Below, one piece after another: positions 25,088 to 35,094 of a stretch of 64,000 nt of DNA (within the stretch, counting starts at the first letter, position 1; the number at the start of each line of letters is the position of its first letter). Both the position numbers and the translations under genes were made by a program. Origin of the DNA: JAWLDA01 sp041686855 (GTDB taxonomy: Bacteria > Bacillota > Limnochordia > DTU080 > RSA5); the NCBI GenBank assembly GCA_041686855.1, contig JAWLDA010000001.1:1-64000 (forward strand), given 5' to 3'. The notes under the pieces were generated by a model. The model was not told the DNA's origin. It was given only the letters and a program-made list of their open reading frames with translations, and searched no databases.

Positions 25088-26197
25088 ATGAGCTCAGGAC
25101 GACGACTGCGGGCCGGAATCATCGGGTTGGGGGGCATCGCCCAATCCCCGGCTCCCAAGGCCACGCATCCGGCGCTGGGAACCGGCATGCCGTATTCACA
25201 CGCTTCGGCGTACTCGTTTCTCTCCGCAGAGGTTCAACTTGTCGGTGTGTGCGATGTCGTGACTGAACAACATGAGGTGTTCAAGAAGAATTGGGCGAGT
25301 ACGTGGCCTGACATGCGGTACTATCACGACGCGCGCGAGATGTTGGCAAAGGAGTCTCTCGACATCGTCAGCGTCTGTACACCGGACCACCTACATCGGG
25401 AGGCTGTGGTTGCAGCGTGCGAAGCCGGGGTTCCCGCCGTCCTCTGTGAGAAGCCGCTGGCGACCAATTTAGAGGACGTCGATGCGATGATCCAAGCGGC
25501 CGCTAGGTCGGGGACGCACTTGTCCGTTGAGCACACGCGGCGTTGGAGGCCGCACTGGTACCTCGCCCGGCAAATGGTGCGCGACGGGGCGATCGGGGAG
25601 CTCGTCTATGTTCAAGAGACGATGACTGGGCCCGGCAATGCAATGCTTTTCCGCAACGCATGCCACGGTGTGGATCTCATCAACTTCTTTGCTGAGGGTG
25701 AGCCGCTGTGGGTATGGGCGGAGTTGGACCCCGATTTCGACGGATACGGTCGAGTGTATAAGGGTGTGTCCGGAAGGGACCGCAACCTAGATCCGGGCGC
25801 CAACATCTATATCAGCTATAACAACGGCGTTCGTGGCCTTCATATCGGCTTTCAAAAAGGGGTCCGAGACCTTTCGGTGTTATTGACGGGGACCCAAGGG
25901 AAGCTCGAGATTACCGACAGCACACTCACACACATTCAGCAACCCGATCACGAGAATCCGTTCGCGTCTCCTCAGACGTTTGTCTCCCGAAGCATTGCCT
26001 TGCCCCATACGACGAACGGTGGAATTCCGGGAGCGATCGCGGAGTTGATCGAGTGTGTGCGGACAGGAACGCCTCCAGAGATCTCACCGGCCCGGGAGGC
26101 GGCCAAGACCGTCGTGATCATGGTTGGTGCGCTCGAATCACACGATCGCGGGGGCGTTAAAGTCAACTTGGTCTCGTTTGCGAAAGAGGTGTCCTAA
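25088..26197 (+). CDS. Gfo/Idh/MocA-family oxidoreductase
   Basis: A 369-residue NAD(P)-dependent oxidoreductase of sugars or inositol-like compounds. The N-terminal Rossmann strand is R-A-G-I-I-G-L-G-G-I-A, followed by an unusually long loop (about 20 residues, with H-P-A-L-G-T-G-M-P-Y-S-H) before V-C-D-V. The catalytic E-K-P-L-A-T-N motif and the C-terminal beta-sheet domain are present. The same loop occurs in the protein at 38411, so the two are paralogues. AAAGAGGAGG precedes ATG 25088. It heads an apparent operon with the oxidoreductase at 26200 and the dipeptidase homologue at 27303. Confidence 0.93.
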   Translation: MSSGRRLRAGIIGLGGIAQSPAPKATHPALGTGMPYSHASAYSFLSAEVQLVGVCDVVTEQHEVFKKNWASTWPDMRYYHDAREMLAKESLDIVSVCTPDHLHREAVVAACEAGVPAVLCEKPLATNLEDVDAMIQAAARSGTHLSVEHTRRWRPHWYLARQMVRDGAIGELVYVQETMTGPGNAMLFRNACHGVDLINFFAEGEPLWVWAELDPDFDGYGRVYKGVSGRDRNLDPGANIYISYNNGVRGLHIGFQKGVRDLSVLLTGTQGKLEITDSTLTHIQQPDHENPFASPQTFVSRSIALPHTTNGGIPGAIAELIECVRTGTPPEISPAREAAKTVVIMVGALESHDRGGVKVNLVSFAKEVS

Positions 26198-26199
26198 AG

Positions 26200-27270
26200 G
26201 TGTTGCGCGCAGCAGTCGTCGGCCTGGCCCATCCACATGCGCCGGCTTGGATTCAAACAATGGAGCAATTGAGGGATACGGTGAGTCTGGTCGCAATTTG
26301 CGATACGGAGCCTGGATCCCAAAACCGTGTCCCGGAGGCTTATCGGCAGCTCCCGTTCTACAGCAATGTAACGACGTTGCTTGAGGAAGAGCGGCTCGAC
26401 CTTGCTTTGGTCACCCCATGGACCAACCAGACGCCGAACATCATGATCGAACTTGCCAAGGCGGGCGTTCATATGCTTGTGGATAAACCGATGGCCCGCA
26501 CTGCAAGCGAAGCTCGTCAGGCGTTAGAACTGGCCCAGGAGTACGGGGTGCGGGTCGGCATCGGCTTCGCCAACCGATTGAATCCGGCGATTCAGGAGAT
26601 TCGGCGCCTCGTCTCAGAGGGGCGACTTGGGAGGATCATCTCCTATGAGGCGCGCCACATCTCCCCTCTAGTCGCGCTTCTGCCGGGTGGAGCGGAAAAC
26701 CCGCTATACTCCAAGACGTTGAGTGGTGGCGGTCACTTACACTGGCTGGGCATTCATTACCTGGACCTCATGCACTACGTATCGGGCGATCGGGTCGAAT
26801 CCGTCACTGCACTCACCGCCAATGTTTCGGGACTCAACTTCGATGTTGAAGACTCGGCTGCACTCAGCTTGCGCTTCCGCAGCGGGGCTGTAGGAAGCTT
26901 AGTGTGCGGAAATCTAAACGCGACCTTCGACATCGATCAGTACTTTGCCGTCCGCGGAGACAAGGGGCGGGCGGTCCTGGTATTCAACGAGCCCGGTCAT
27001 GCGCAATCAACGCACCGGCTCCGCCTCACGTTCGCAAAACACGGTGCGGCGAACGGACAGGAGAGCCTTTTTACGGTGCCCGCGGTACCTGGGTATGGCT
27101 CAGGGGGTCTCGAGATCGCGCAGGATCTTGTCGCGGCAATCCTCCAGGGGCGCGAGACGGTGATCCCGCCGCTTGCCGTGGTGGACGCTCTTGAGATCAT
27201 CGATGCAGCCTACGAGTCGTCGAGTACGGGGCGAATGGTCTCCCTACGCGAACACAATTCGCGCCAATAA
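26200..27270 (+). CDS. Gfo/Idh/MocA-family oxidoreductase
   Basis: A 356-residue family member with the N-terminal strand L-R-A-A-V-V-G-L-A-H-P-H-A, catalytic V-D-K-P-M-A-R, and the H-W-L-G-I-H-Y-L-D-L-M-H-Y motif holding the catalytic histidine. It lacks the long loop of its neighbour, so it belongs to another subfamily and probably catalyses the partner step of a two-enzyme oxidation/reduction, as in oxidised-sugar pathways. GTG 26200 follows the previous stop by 2 bases, with AAAGAGG upstream. Confidence 0.92.
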   Translation: MLRAAVVGLAHPHAPAWIQTMEQLRDTVSLVAICDTEPGSQNRVPEAYRQLPFYSNVTTLLEEERLDLALVTPWTNQTPNIMIELAKAGVHMLVDKPMARTASEARQALELAQEYGVRVGIGFANRLNPAIQEIRRLVSEGRLGRIISYEARHISPLVALLPGGAENPLYSKTLSGGGHLHWLGIHYLDLMHYVSGDRVESVTALTANVSGLNFDVEDSAALSLRFRSGAVGSLVCGNLNATFDIDQYFAVRGDKGRAVLVFNEPGHAQSTHRLRLTFAKHGAANGQESLFTVPAVPGYGSGGLEIAQDLVAAILQGRETVIPPLAVVDALEIIDAAYESSSTGRMVSLREHNSRQ

Positions 27271-27302
27271 CACTATCCGATTTTGATATAGGAGAGTCGT
27301 TT

Positions 27303-28304
27303 ATGTACACTCTGAAGGACGACCAAGAGCGACGAGCGCTTGAACTCCATCGTCGAGCCATCGTCATTGATACCCATTGTGACAGTCTCGATTGTTCACT
27401 GCGGGGCGAACGGCGACTGGGAGAACGCTCGGAGTATGGTCATGTGGACATTCCCCGCCTCCTCGAAGGTGGCGTAACGGCCCAAGTGTTTGCGACCGGC
27501 CTCGATCCCTTTGGGCTCCGCCCTCGAAGTCCGCTGCATCAGTTCCTTCACTACGTGGATACGCTTCATCGAGAAGTGCGGGAGTTTCCAGATCTGATGC
27601 TCATCGCGACGACGGCCGACGACATTCGTCGGGCAAAGGTTGAGGGGAAAGTGGCCTGTATTCTGAGCATGGAGGATGCAGCTCAACTCGAGGGGGACAT
27701 CGACGCGCTGTTGCCTCTGCAGTTACTTGGACTCAAGGCGATCGGTCTGGTTTGGGGTCCTCCCAACGAGGTGGGGATCGGAGTTACGGGGGTGCCCATC
27801 CTCGATCGCACGTTGACCCGCTTTGGCCGCGAGCTAGTCGGCGAGATGAATCGGTTGAAGCTCCTTGTGGACGTGGCCCATATCAATGAAGCGGGATTCT
27901 GGGATGTGATGGAGCACAATGCGGGTCCCGTGATCAACTCACACGCGAACGCCCGCGCTCTCGTCGACCATCCCCGAAACATGACGGATGAACAGATAAA
28001 AGCGATCGCAGGCACAGGTGGCGTGATTCACGTGGTCTTTGCCTACTTGCGGGGCGACGAACAGCAGCCAAGCGTGAACGATGTCCTTGATCACATCGAC
28101 CATATATGTAATCTTGTCGGACCTGAGTACGTTGGCATCGGCTCTGACTATGACGCGTTGCCGGACCGCCCCCCTAAAGGATTGGAGGACGCGACGAAAT
28201 TCACCAATATCACCCGGGGCCTCGTCGCCCGTGGGTACACCGATGACGAAATCCTCGGGATTTTAGGGTGTAATTTTGTTAGAGTGTTGGAATCCGTTGA
28301 GTAA
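27303..28304 (+). CDS. Membrane dipeptidase-family (peptidase M19) metallohydrolase
   Basis: The 333-residue amidohydrolase-fold protein matches renal dipeptidase homologues. Zinc ligands are visible as H-x-D in I-D-T-H-C-D, Glu in S-M-E-D-A, His in D-V-A-H-I-N and His in I-N-S-H-A-N, with Asp in G-I-G-S-D-Y-D. The S-H-A-N-A-R-A-L signature and the F-x-R-V-L-E end are typical. There is no signal peptide. It probably cleaves a dipeptide or a D-amino-acid amide bond. It follows the oxidoreductases by 32 bases with GGAGAG before ATG 27303. Confidence 0.92.
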   Translation: MYTLKDDQERRALELHRRAIVIDTHCDSLDCSLRGERRLGERSEYGHVDIPRLLEGGVTAQVFATGLDPFGLRPRSPLHQFLHYVDTLHREVREFPDLMLIATTADDIRRAKVEGKVACILSMEDAAQLEGDIDALLPLQLLGLKAIGLVWGPPNEVGIGVTGVPILDRTLTRFGRELVGEMNRLKLLVDVAHINEAGFWDVMEHNAGPVINSHANARALVDHPRNMTDEQIKAIAGTGGVIHVVFAYLRGDEQQPSVNDVLDHIDHICNLVGPEYVGIGSDYDALPDRPPKGLEDATKFTNITRGLVARGYTDDEILGILGCNFVRVLESVE

Positions 28305-28428
28305 CGGTGGGAGTCAACCTTCCTAGCCTGGATATCGCCGGGTTCTAGGCGTAGGAACGATGAATCGACCGGTGAAGAGAACACCAATGGCGTTTCCAAG
28401 CGCACTATGAAGAGTAGGGTGAAACTCA

Positions 28429-30702
28429 GTGAAGACGGCCATTGGTTACTCATTCGCATGGATCGTGCTGTTGACCACGCTGATGTTTGGAGTGAGCGCA
28501 GCGATAGCTAAGGAGCAGACTCGTGATCCCCTCGCACGCTTTCGCACAGTCGAAGCCGGATTGAACGGAGGCCAAGGATACTCCGTGTCGATACCCGCTG
28601 GAGGAGCCGCCGGCGACACCTTGGCCTGGGGCGCCTCGTACTTGTGGCAAGCGTACCTACATGCGTACGAGGTCTCGGGTGACGTACTCTGGCTCGACAA
28701 ACTCATCCGGGATTTTGACACCGCCCTATCGGCTCGGGACGATGGGGTTGGTCTTGAGGACTACCGAGGAGAGGTGGGCCCCGTCTGGGGCTCAACGGGG
28801 TACACAGACGGAGTTTACTACGCCTGGCTCGTACATAACGGTGTCGCTACCTACCCGATGGCGCGATTCGTGGAAATCGTCAGGAACGATTCGACCTTAG
28901 ACCCGCTCTTTCACGAGAAGGCGGATCGGTACCTAAGCGAGATTCGTAGGACGGTGCACGCCTTTGACGAGGATTGGCGCGAGGGCCCCGGCCCAGGTCA
29001 AGGGTACTACGTGTTCCCCGATGATATGCCGGATCGTGTCGATCTGCGGGGGCGAAAGTTACCCCTAAATCAACAGAATGCCATGGGGCTCACCTATTTG
29101 GTCCTCGCCGACATCACCGGGGAGGAGATCTATAAGGATAGAGCCGAACGGTTGGCAGCCTATTTCTACAGCGTGATCAAGCGTTTCCCAAACGGCGCCT
29201 ATGTATGGACGTATTGGGGAGACTTCGAGGAGCAATCTGCTGACGCCCCTGAGGCCCTGACACCTGAAGAGGCAGCCACTGTAAACGGCGAGGATATCAG
29301 TCACGCCGCCATCAACACGCTGTTTGCGTACGAGGCGTACCGTCGCGGTGTCGTCTTCACCGAGGACGACATGCGAGCCATGGCCCGAGCGATTACGGAG
29401 AATATCTGGGCACCCCAAGAGAACGGACGCGCACAGGTGTACCACGCCATGAGCGGGTCGGGGGCTTTGCACACCGACAACTGGCTGTTGCATCTCCCGC
29501 GCGGGTGGCTGTACCTATCGCAATTTGATCCTCGCGTGTATCGGATCGCGAGCCGGTTGTACGAGGCGCTTCCGGTTGGAACCTCTTCGACGTACGCGTT
29601 GGCGGCCGTCTCCTTGGACCGGTGGGAGCCGACGCCTGAAGGCATGTTGGCTGTACTCCAACGCGGAGCGCGCAGTGGCGATCCCTTGGCTCCGACGCAT
29701 TTTGTCGATATCGTTGCGCCGCGGCATTTGGAACAGGTGACAGGGCCCTTGGCAGTCGAGGCCCATGTGGCGCGAGCCAAACCCCTGAGTCGCTTGGAGA
29801 TTGCGGTGGACGGAGACGTCGTGTACGCCGGCCCTTCACTTCCAAAGGACTTGGTCCTCAACCAGGGTGAATTGGCTGACGGCGGCCACACCCTGACGGT
29901 GCGTGCAGTCGCTGCTTCCGGAGATTATGAGGACACGGTGACAGTCGGATTCGTCGTTCAAAATGTTAAGGTGCTCGAACCTGCTCCGGGCGCCCGTGTG
30001 AACGGGGAGGTGCCCATCCGGGTCGAAACAGGCATTCCTCGAGACAGAGTCGAGGACGTACACATCGAGATCGATGGTAAGACCCTCTACAGCGGTTCAG
30101 AGTTGCCCAATGACCTTTGGATCGATACGTTCGGCCTCGACGAGGGATTCCATAAACTCGTTGCGAGAGTACGTTCGACGGGCGGCGCGCTCTCGAGCCA
30201 TTCGGTGAACTTTAGAGTCGAAAACTACTGGCACGTAAGCGACGCACTTCAGCCACCGATAGAGTCCGGATGGTTCGGCGCCGTCGATCGATCAAAGACA
30301 AGTGACGAGTCACAAGGCTGGACGTACGCTACGGACCTGCCCGAGGACGTTTTCGGCGATGCAGACCGGAAGGTGAGGACCGCCGATACTCAGGAGTACT
30401 TGACCTGGGAAGCGTCCGATCTCGTGCAGGCTGTCGTTACGCTCTACGCCAAAGAGCCCAACGTACGGGACGTGGTCCGATTCCACATCTCCCCGGACGG
30501 CAGCCGTTGGCACGAGCTTCACTATGAACTCCGCACCGACGCTCCGGCCGAGAGTGGATGGTACCGACTGATCCTCTCCGCCGAACCTCCTGTTGAAACT
30601 CCAATCTCCTATTTTCGCGTCACTCTGCAGGCGGGGAAGAATGGGTCCGTTCAGTTGGGACAGGTTGAACTCAAAGGCTTAATGGATCCTGACTCCCAGT
30701 AA
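28429..30702 (+). CDS. Secreted alpha/alpha-toroid protein with Ig-like domains and a shared C-terminal module
   Basis: A 757-residue exported protein. After a signal peptide (to about 27, V-S-A-A-I-A-K), residues 35-410 look like an all-helical (alpha/alpha) toroid of the kind found in uronyl epimerases, polysaccharide lyases and unsaturated glucuronyl hydrolases, with Gly/Trp/Tyr-rich loops (L-N-Q-Q-N-A-M-G-L-T-Y, A-Y-V-W-T-Y-W-G-D). Two Ig-like beta-sandwiches follow (about 425-600, each with an I-D-G-x-x-x-Y-x-G-S/P hairpin). Residues 599-757 are a module also present at the end of the BNR protein at 55411. GTG 28429 has AGGGTG upstream. The enzymatic activity is not determined. Confidence 0.85.
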   Translation: MKTAIGYSFAWIVLLTTLMFGVSAAIAKEQTRDPLARFRTVEAGLNGGQGYSVSIPAGGAAGDTLAWGASYLWQAYLHAYEVSGDVLWLDKLIRDFDTALSARDDGVGLEDYRGEVGPVWGSTGYTDGVYYAWLVHNGVATYPMARFVEIVRNDSTLDPLFHEKADRYLSEIRRTVHAFDEDWREGPGPGQGYYVFPDDMPDRVDLRGRKLPLNQQNAMGLTYLVLADITGEEIYKDRAERLAAYFYSVIKRFPNGAYVWTYWGDFEEQSADAPEALTPEEAATVNGEDISHAAINTLFAYEAYRRGVVFTEDDMRAMARAITENIWAPQENGRAQVYHAMSGSGALHTDNWLLHLPRGWLYLSQFDPRVYRIASRLYEALPVGTSSTYALAAVSLDRWEPTPEGMLAVLQRGARSGDPLAPTHFVDIVAPRHLEQVTGPLAVEAHVARAKPLSRLEIAVDGDVVYAGPSLPKDLVLNQGELADGGHTLTVRAVAASGDYEDTVTVGFVVQNVKVLEPAPGARVNGEVPIRVETGIPRDRVEDVHIEIDGKTLYSGSELPNDLWIDTFGLDEGFHKLVARVRSTGGALSSHSVNFRVENYWHVSDALQPPIESGWFGAVDRSKTSDESQGWTYATDLPEDVFGDADRKVRTADTQEYLTWEASDLVQAVVTLYAKEPNVRDVVRFHISPDGSRWHELHYELRTDAPAESGWYRLILSAEPPVETPISYFRVTLQAGKNGSVQLGQVELKGLMDPDSQ

Positions 30703-30766
30703 CCTCCCGTTAATGATTGCCATCCTTAGCCAAAATCGTGTAAGATTGGTCCGATACGTACAAGAT

Positions 30767-30791
30767 GGGCGGCCTGTTCGCCGGGCCGCCC
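30767..30791 (+). promoter_or_regulatory. Leader hairpin upstream of the SLH protein gene
   Basis: GGGCGGCC (30767-30774) pairs perfectly with GGCCGCCC (30784-30791), 65 bases after the toroid-protein stop and 27 bases before the next ATG. Without a T tract it may be a weak terminator, an attenuator or an mRNA-stability element. Confidence 0.45.
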
Positions 30792-30817
30792 CACATTTGC
30801 CGGGGGGAATTGGGGTT

Positions 30818-33800
30818 ATGAGTCTGCGGACTTCCTATCCGCTTTGTTTAGTTTTCTGTTTAATGTTGATACTTGGACTTGTTACGGGTGTCGCGGCCGC
30901 ACCGGTTGCGGTGAGCGTCAGCAGCGACCTTGACTTGAGCGATCCCAAGCTCTCGCTGCTCAAGTTTGCTTCACTCTTTATGTCGGCGCCATTAAGCATT
31001 GCGGATGAGTCACTCCTGACGATCACGGTGACCAACCCCAACGAGGTAACCACGGAAGGTACCCTGCGCCTCTCCCTCGACTATGCGGGGAAGGGAGAGC
31101 TTGGGTTTATCGAAACTGCACCGATAACCATTCTGCCGGGAACGAGTACGTGGAGCGTACGTTCGGGCGGCGGCGCCGGAGACTTGGTGGTGGAGTCGGC
31201 TCACTCCTTGGGCGAGAGCCTCAGCAACGAGTGGCAGATCACCAATTGGGGCGGCGATGAAGCCTGGCTACAGGCCAACGTGTTTGACTGGACGTCGATG
31301 GCCGGCGCGATCGATGTCATCGAACAGATCCGCGCACTCGAAATACCGAGCGGCTCTTATTCATTGAATGCGACGCTACGCTATGGCGATCCGGACAGCC
31401 CTGGGGTGCAAACCACCCGCCACTCCTTTAACTGGAGTGTAGTGCCGTCTCAGCCCGTATCGATCGTGATGCCGGATAGTACGAAACCCGCATTCCCCAG
31501 TAGCGGCGTGCCGGCGGATCCGCTTGAGTTCTCGTGGGAGCTCCCCGATCTACCGGACGGTATTGGAGCGACGTCGACGATCGTCATCAGGGACGGCGCC
31601 ACCGGCGGCCACGTCTCCGACGTTGAGATTTATCACACCGATGGGTACGGCGAAACGTTCACGTACGTGATGAGAGCCCACGGACTGCGTACAGGGCGCC
31701 CCTATATATGGAGCCTCAACTTCGTCAATGACCTCACGGGCAAGACCGTCGGGGGCGTAGTGCCCTCTGCAACGTTTTGGCTGGAGAACGAGCCGCCTGA
31801 GATCATCGCCTTTGAGACGGATGGTGTGAATGTTAGGGCGGGTGACACGGTTTCGTTTACGGTTGATTACGAAGATGATGGCGATGAGCGAAGAGACCTT
31901 GAAGTAGCATGGTACCTCGACGGCGCGTTGCAGGTGAGTGGTCGTGATCGGTTTGATGTCACGTTCCCTCACTGGAGCTCAACGGAGGAAGACTCCCGCG
32001 ACCACGTGGTCGAGGTCGAAGTGACCGATCGCCTTGGGGGGACGACAACCCGAGCCCACACAGTGTCGGTGCAGGCTAATCGCCCTCCTGCCTTTGAGCT
32101 TGAAGAGCCTACTGAGACTCTCTTTAAGCTGGGTAGCGCGGCTACTTTTGCCGTGACACCGGCAGGCGTTCGGGATCCGGACGGTGATTCGCTGCAGCGG
32201 GTGGAGTGGTTCGAAGGGAGTGCCTCGGGAGCAGGGGACGGTCTCCTGGTGGGGGCCGGGGAGCGCGTGGAGATTCGACTCAACGACGAGGGAGAACGGC
32301 GCATCACCCTAGTGGCCGAGGATTCTCGCGGCGGTTTGACCCGTCGTAGTCTCGAGATCACAGTCGCTGCTAATCAGGCGCCGACCGTTACCATTCTCGA
32401 CCTCGACGAGAGCATGTCACTCCTGCCAGGGACGTCGATCGACCTGGTCGCCACCGTTGACGATGACTTCGACGAGCAGTTGCCGGTCCACTTTGAGGTG
32501 AATGGTGACCCGTTGGCCGAAGATGCGTTCACATTTGCTGACGCGGGTCCGTACTTGATCCGTGCATGGGCCACAGATAGTGACGGCCTCCAAGGCGAGG
32601 CCAATGTGCTGCTCACGGTGAATGCATCCCCCAATCCGGCCCCGACGCTGCAAATCGTTGGATGTGTTGCGTGCGATACTCCGCCGGATGTCTCGAGTGG
32701 GAGTGCTGGATCCGAGAGCCTCACGGCTCGGGTGGGTCACGTTGTCCGATTTTTTGCAGAGGTGGCCGGTGATGCCGAGGATGTAAGTTGGCAATTGAAC
32801 GGCCGGAGCCTGAGCGCAACTACCCAGGGAGTGACCATTGATACTGTCGACGGCGTGCATCGCCTGACATTAAGCAATCTTGCGGCTGGTCGTCACACCG
32901 TTGTGGTCTCTGCTGAGAACGCCGGCTCCGTCGGGGCAGCCCGCAGCGGCGTGATTGTGCGGGAGAACGAACCTCCTTTGATCACTCTGACGGACCTCGC
33001 TCCCCGCTACATTGAGGGCGATGAGATTCAACTCGGCATCGACGTGGCGGATCCTGAAGGCGATACGATCGAGTCGATCGAGTGGGAGGTAACCGGCCCC
33101 AATGGCGAGAGGCTGGCCCAGGGAACACAGCCCTCGATCCAGATCGACGGCATGACGTCCGGTAGGTATGCCTTGGAGATTGCCGCGACGGACTCCCTCG
33201 GCAAAGCGCGTGTCGAGCGTTATACCCTCACCGTATCGCCCAACGGTACGCCACACCTTGAGATCCTCGAGCCTGGTCCGGGAACGGTGGTCGAGCGGGG
33301 TAAACCCCTTCCGCTGCGGGTCCGATCGGTCGATCCTGACGGTGACGAGATCTCGTCGTTTCGCATCGACGGCTCGGTCGTCTCGGCGCAAAGGATCGGT
33401 ACGGACACGTTCGTTTTGACATACGAGGCTGAGGAACGGGGTCCTCTAGCCCTTGAGGTTGAAGCTGTCGACGCACGCGGGGGAGCCTCTCGACAGCGAG
33501 TGAGTGTGATGGTTGTTGACACGTTGGGGACCGAGAGCACATTGGCGGGCCTGGAGATCTCGATCGGCGCAGAAGGGGAGGAACTCTCCGAGGTACCCTC
33601 CGAGGTGCCCTTTGGGTCTACATTTTCGTTGAACGCATCAGTGAGCTTTGACGGAAGTGAGCCTCCAATGATCACTTGGCTCGTCGATGGAACCACGGTA
33701 GGAACGGATATGGAGCCCCCCTACGATTTGGAGCACCTCTTCGCAACTGAGGGTGAAGTGACGGTGGCCGCGATTGCGGTGGATCAAGGTGGTCATACCC

Positions 33801-34972
33801 TGCGAGCGGAGCAGGCCATCCAGGTGGCGCCGAACCGTGCCCCTGAAATCAACATCCTCGCACCGGCGAGTGGCATGGAGGTCGAGGTTGATCAAGCGAT
33901 TGAGCTGCAAGCAGAGGTGGGGGATCCCGACGGTCACGACGTGAGCGTCGCGTGGTTCCTAAACCAGTCGGTGACTCCGGTAGCTGTGGGATCGGGAGCT
34001 GAGCTGCAGTTGGCGGAGACTGGAGAGCTTCGCTTGACGGCCCGGGCGACAGATCCGTTCGGAGCGATTGGAGAGCGTACGGTGACGTTGCTCGCGCGGG
34101 CATCCGCGGGAGAGCAGCTCTTGCCTCGTATGGTGGCACCCGCGGAAAGTCAATTAGTCAATGTCGGAGAATCGGTTGCGTTCACGGCAGCGGACGTACC
34201 TGTTGGTGCGACGATCATTTGGGAGCTCGCGCATTCCGGGGGAACAGAGATCATTGGAGAGATAACACGCGCTTCCGAGGAAACCCCTGGCGAGCTCTCC
34301 TACTTGGCGGAACCCAGTCAGCCCGGGCCGACCCTCGTCTCATTGTACGTGCGCTACGACGCAGAGACTCCGAGAGTACTGGTTGGTTCGGTGAGTATCT
34401 ATGTGAATGCAGAGAGTCAGAGTGGTCTGGTCCTTGGCGCAAATGAAGGGAGCAGCCTCCCCAAGGTAATGGAGGAGCTCGCAAAGCACGGCGTGAAAGA
34501 CGTCGATGTTACCGTCCCAGGAGCGGGTAGCCTTGTGACTCTTCTTGACGCCGGTTTGATCGAGCCCGATGACCAAGGGAATCTCCATCCAAATAAGCGG
34601 TTAAACGCTAATGAGGGCTTGGCCATCTTTGCAAAGGTGTTGGGGATTGCCTCTCGCACAGACTCCGATGACGAGGCGGCCGCCAAGGCACGGGCGGCTG
34701 GACTGGCGCCTGGATCGCTTGGGGCCGGTACTCCCTTTACACGACTTGAGGTTGCCAAACTCTTGGCACGAGCGCTTGGGATAAGTCCCATGACTAGGCC
34801 ATTTCCCTTCGCCGATGGAGCGACGATGACCGCGCAGGAGCGTGGGATCGTGACCGCGCTGTACGATTTGGGGATCGTAAAGGGATTTGAGGATGGGACG
34901 TTCCGCCCATCGGAGCCCTTGAGTGTGGCGCAAATCGCTGTTCTCATCGATCGGATACTGGGCGGCTATTAG
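30818..34972 (+). CDS. Large exported multi-Ig/PKD-domain protein with C-terminal SLH repeats
   Basis: A 1384-residue surface protein. The signal peptide (L-C-L-V-F-C-L-M-L-I-L-G-L-V-T-G) ends at A-A-A-P. The middle (about 230-1210) consists of tandem Ig/PKD/cadherin-like domains, recognisable by repeated D-P-D-G-D (about 6 times), E-x-x-D-x-x-G-G and N-x-x-P-x-I/L-x-I linker motifs. Residues from about 1240 to the end hold S-layer-homology repeats (A-G-L-I-E-P-D-D, F-T-R-L-E-V-A-K-L-L-A-R-A-L, L-G-I-V-K-G-F-E-D-G-T-F-R-P), which anchor proteins to secondary wall polymer or peptidoglycan. The frame is open from 30713, but ATG 30818 with GGGGGGAA fits the signal peptide. It may scaffold the neighbouring secreted enzymes. 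Confidence 0.92.
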   Translation: MSLRTSYPLCLVFCLMLILGLVTGVAAAPVAVSVSSDLDLSDPKLSLLKFASLFMSAPLSIADESLLTITVTNPNEVTTEGTLRLSLDYAGKGELGFIETAPITILPGTSTWSVRSGGGAGDLVVESAHSLGESLSNEWQITNWGGDEAWLQANVFDWTSMAGAIDVIEQIRALEIPSGSYSLNATLRYGDPDSPGVQTTRHSFNWSVVPSQPVSIVMPDSTKPAFPSSGVPADPLEFSWELPDLPDGIGATSTIVIRDGATGGHVSDVEIYHTDGYGETFTYVMRAHGLRTGRPYIWSLNFVNDLTGKTVGGVVPSATFWLENEPPEIIAFETDGVNVRAGDTVSFTVDYEDDGDERRDLEVAWYLDGALQVSGRDRFDVTFPHWSSTEEDSRDHVVEVEVTDRLGGTTTRAHTVSVQANRPPAFELEEPTETLFKLGSAATFAVTPAGVRDPDGDSLQRVEWFEGSASGAGDGLLVGAGERVEIRLNDEGERRITLVAEDSRGGLTRRSLEITVAANQAPTVTILDLDESMSLLPGTSIDLVATVDDDFDEQLPVHFEVNGDPLAEDAFTFADAGPYLIRAWATDSDGLQGEANVLLTVNASPNPAPTLQIVGCVACDTPPDVSSGSAGSESLTARVGHVVRFFAEVAGDAEDVSWQLNGRSLSATTQGVTIDTVDGVHRLTLSNLAAGRHTVVVSAENAGSVGAARSGVIVRENEPPLITLTDLAPRYIEGDEIQLGIDVADPEGDTIESIEWEVTGPNGERLAQGTQPSIQIDGMTSGRYALEIAATDSLGKARVERYTLTVSPNGTPHLEILEPGPGTVVERGKPLPLRVRSVDPDGDEISSFRIDGSVVSAQRIGTDTFVLTYEAEERGPLALEVEAVDARGGASRQRVSVMVVDTLGTESTLAGLEISIGAEGEELSEVPSEVPFGSTFSLNASVSFDGSEPPMITWLVDGTTVGTDMEPPYDLEHLFATEGEVTVAAIAVDQGGHTLRAEQAIQVAPNRAPEINILAPASGMEVEVDQAIELQAEVGDPDGHDVSVAWFLNQSVTPVAVGSGAELQLAETGELRLTARATDPFGAIGERTVTLLARASAGEQLLPRMVAPAESQLVNVGESVAFTAADVPVGATIIWELAHSGGTEIIGEITRASEETPGELSYLAEPSQPGPTLVSLYVRYDAETPRVLVGSVSIYVNAESQSGLVLGANEGSSLPKVMEELAKHGVKDVDVTVPGAGSLVTLLDAGLIEPDDQGNLHPNKRLNANEGLAIFAKVLGIASRTDSDDEAAAKARAAGLAPGSLGAGTPFTRLEVAKLLARALGISPMTRPFPFADGATMTAQERGIVTALYDLGIVKGFEDGTFRPSEPLSVAQIAVLIDRILGGY

Positions 34973-35043
34973 CGTCAAATCGGTCGTCGGTCGAGCGTTC
35001 AACCATACAAAAGTTCAACCAAGCAAAGTTCAAGCAAATGCAA

Positions 35044-35081
35044 AATGCCCTGGCAACGAGTGCTCGCGCTGCCAGGGCATT
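35044..35081. terminator. Bidirectional terminator after the SLH protein gene
   Basis: AATGCCCTGGCA (35044-35055) pairs perfectly with TGCCAGGGCATT (35070-35081), a 12-bp stem with a 14-base loop. It separates the SLH gene from the convergent SBP remnant. Confidence 0.75.
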
Positions 35082-35094
35082 AACTTTCAATATC

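Noticed and set aside
24630..25091. Intact ROK-type gene starting at GTG 24630
   Set aside because: This start falls after the helix-turn-helix, and the C-terminal half is not ROK sequence.
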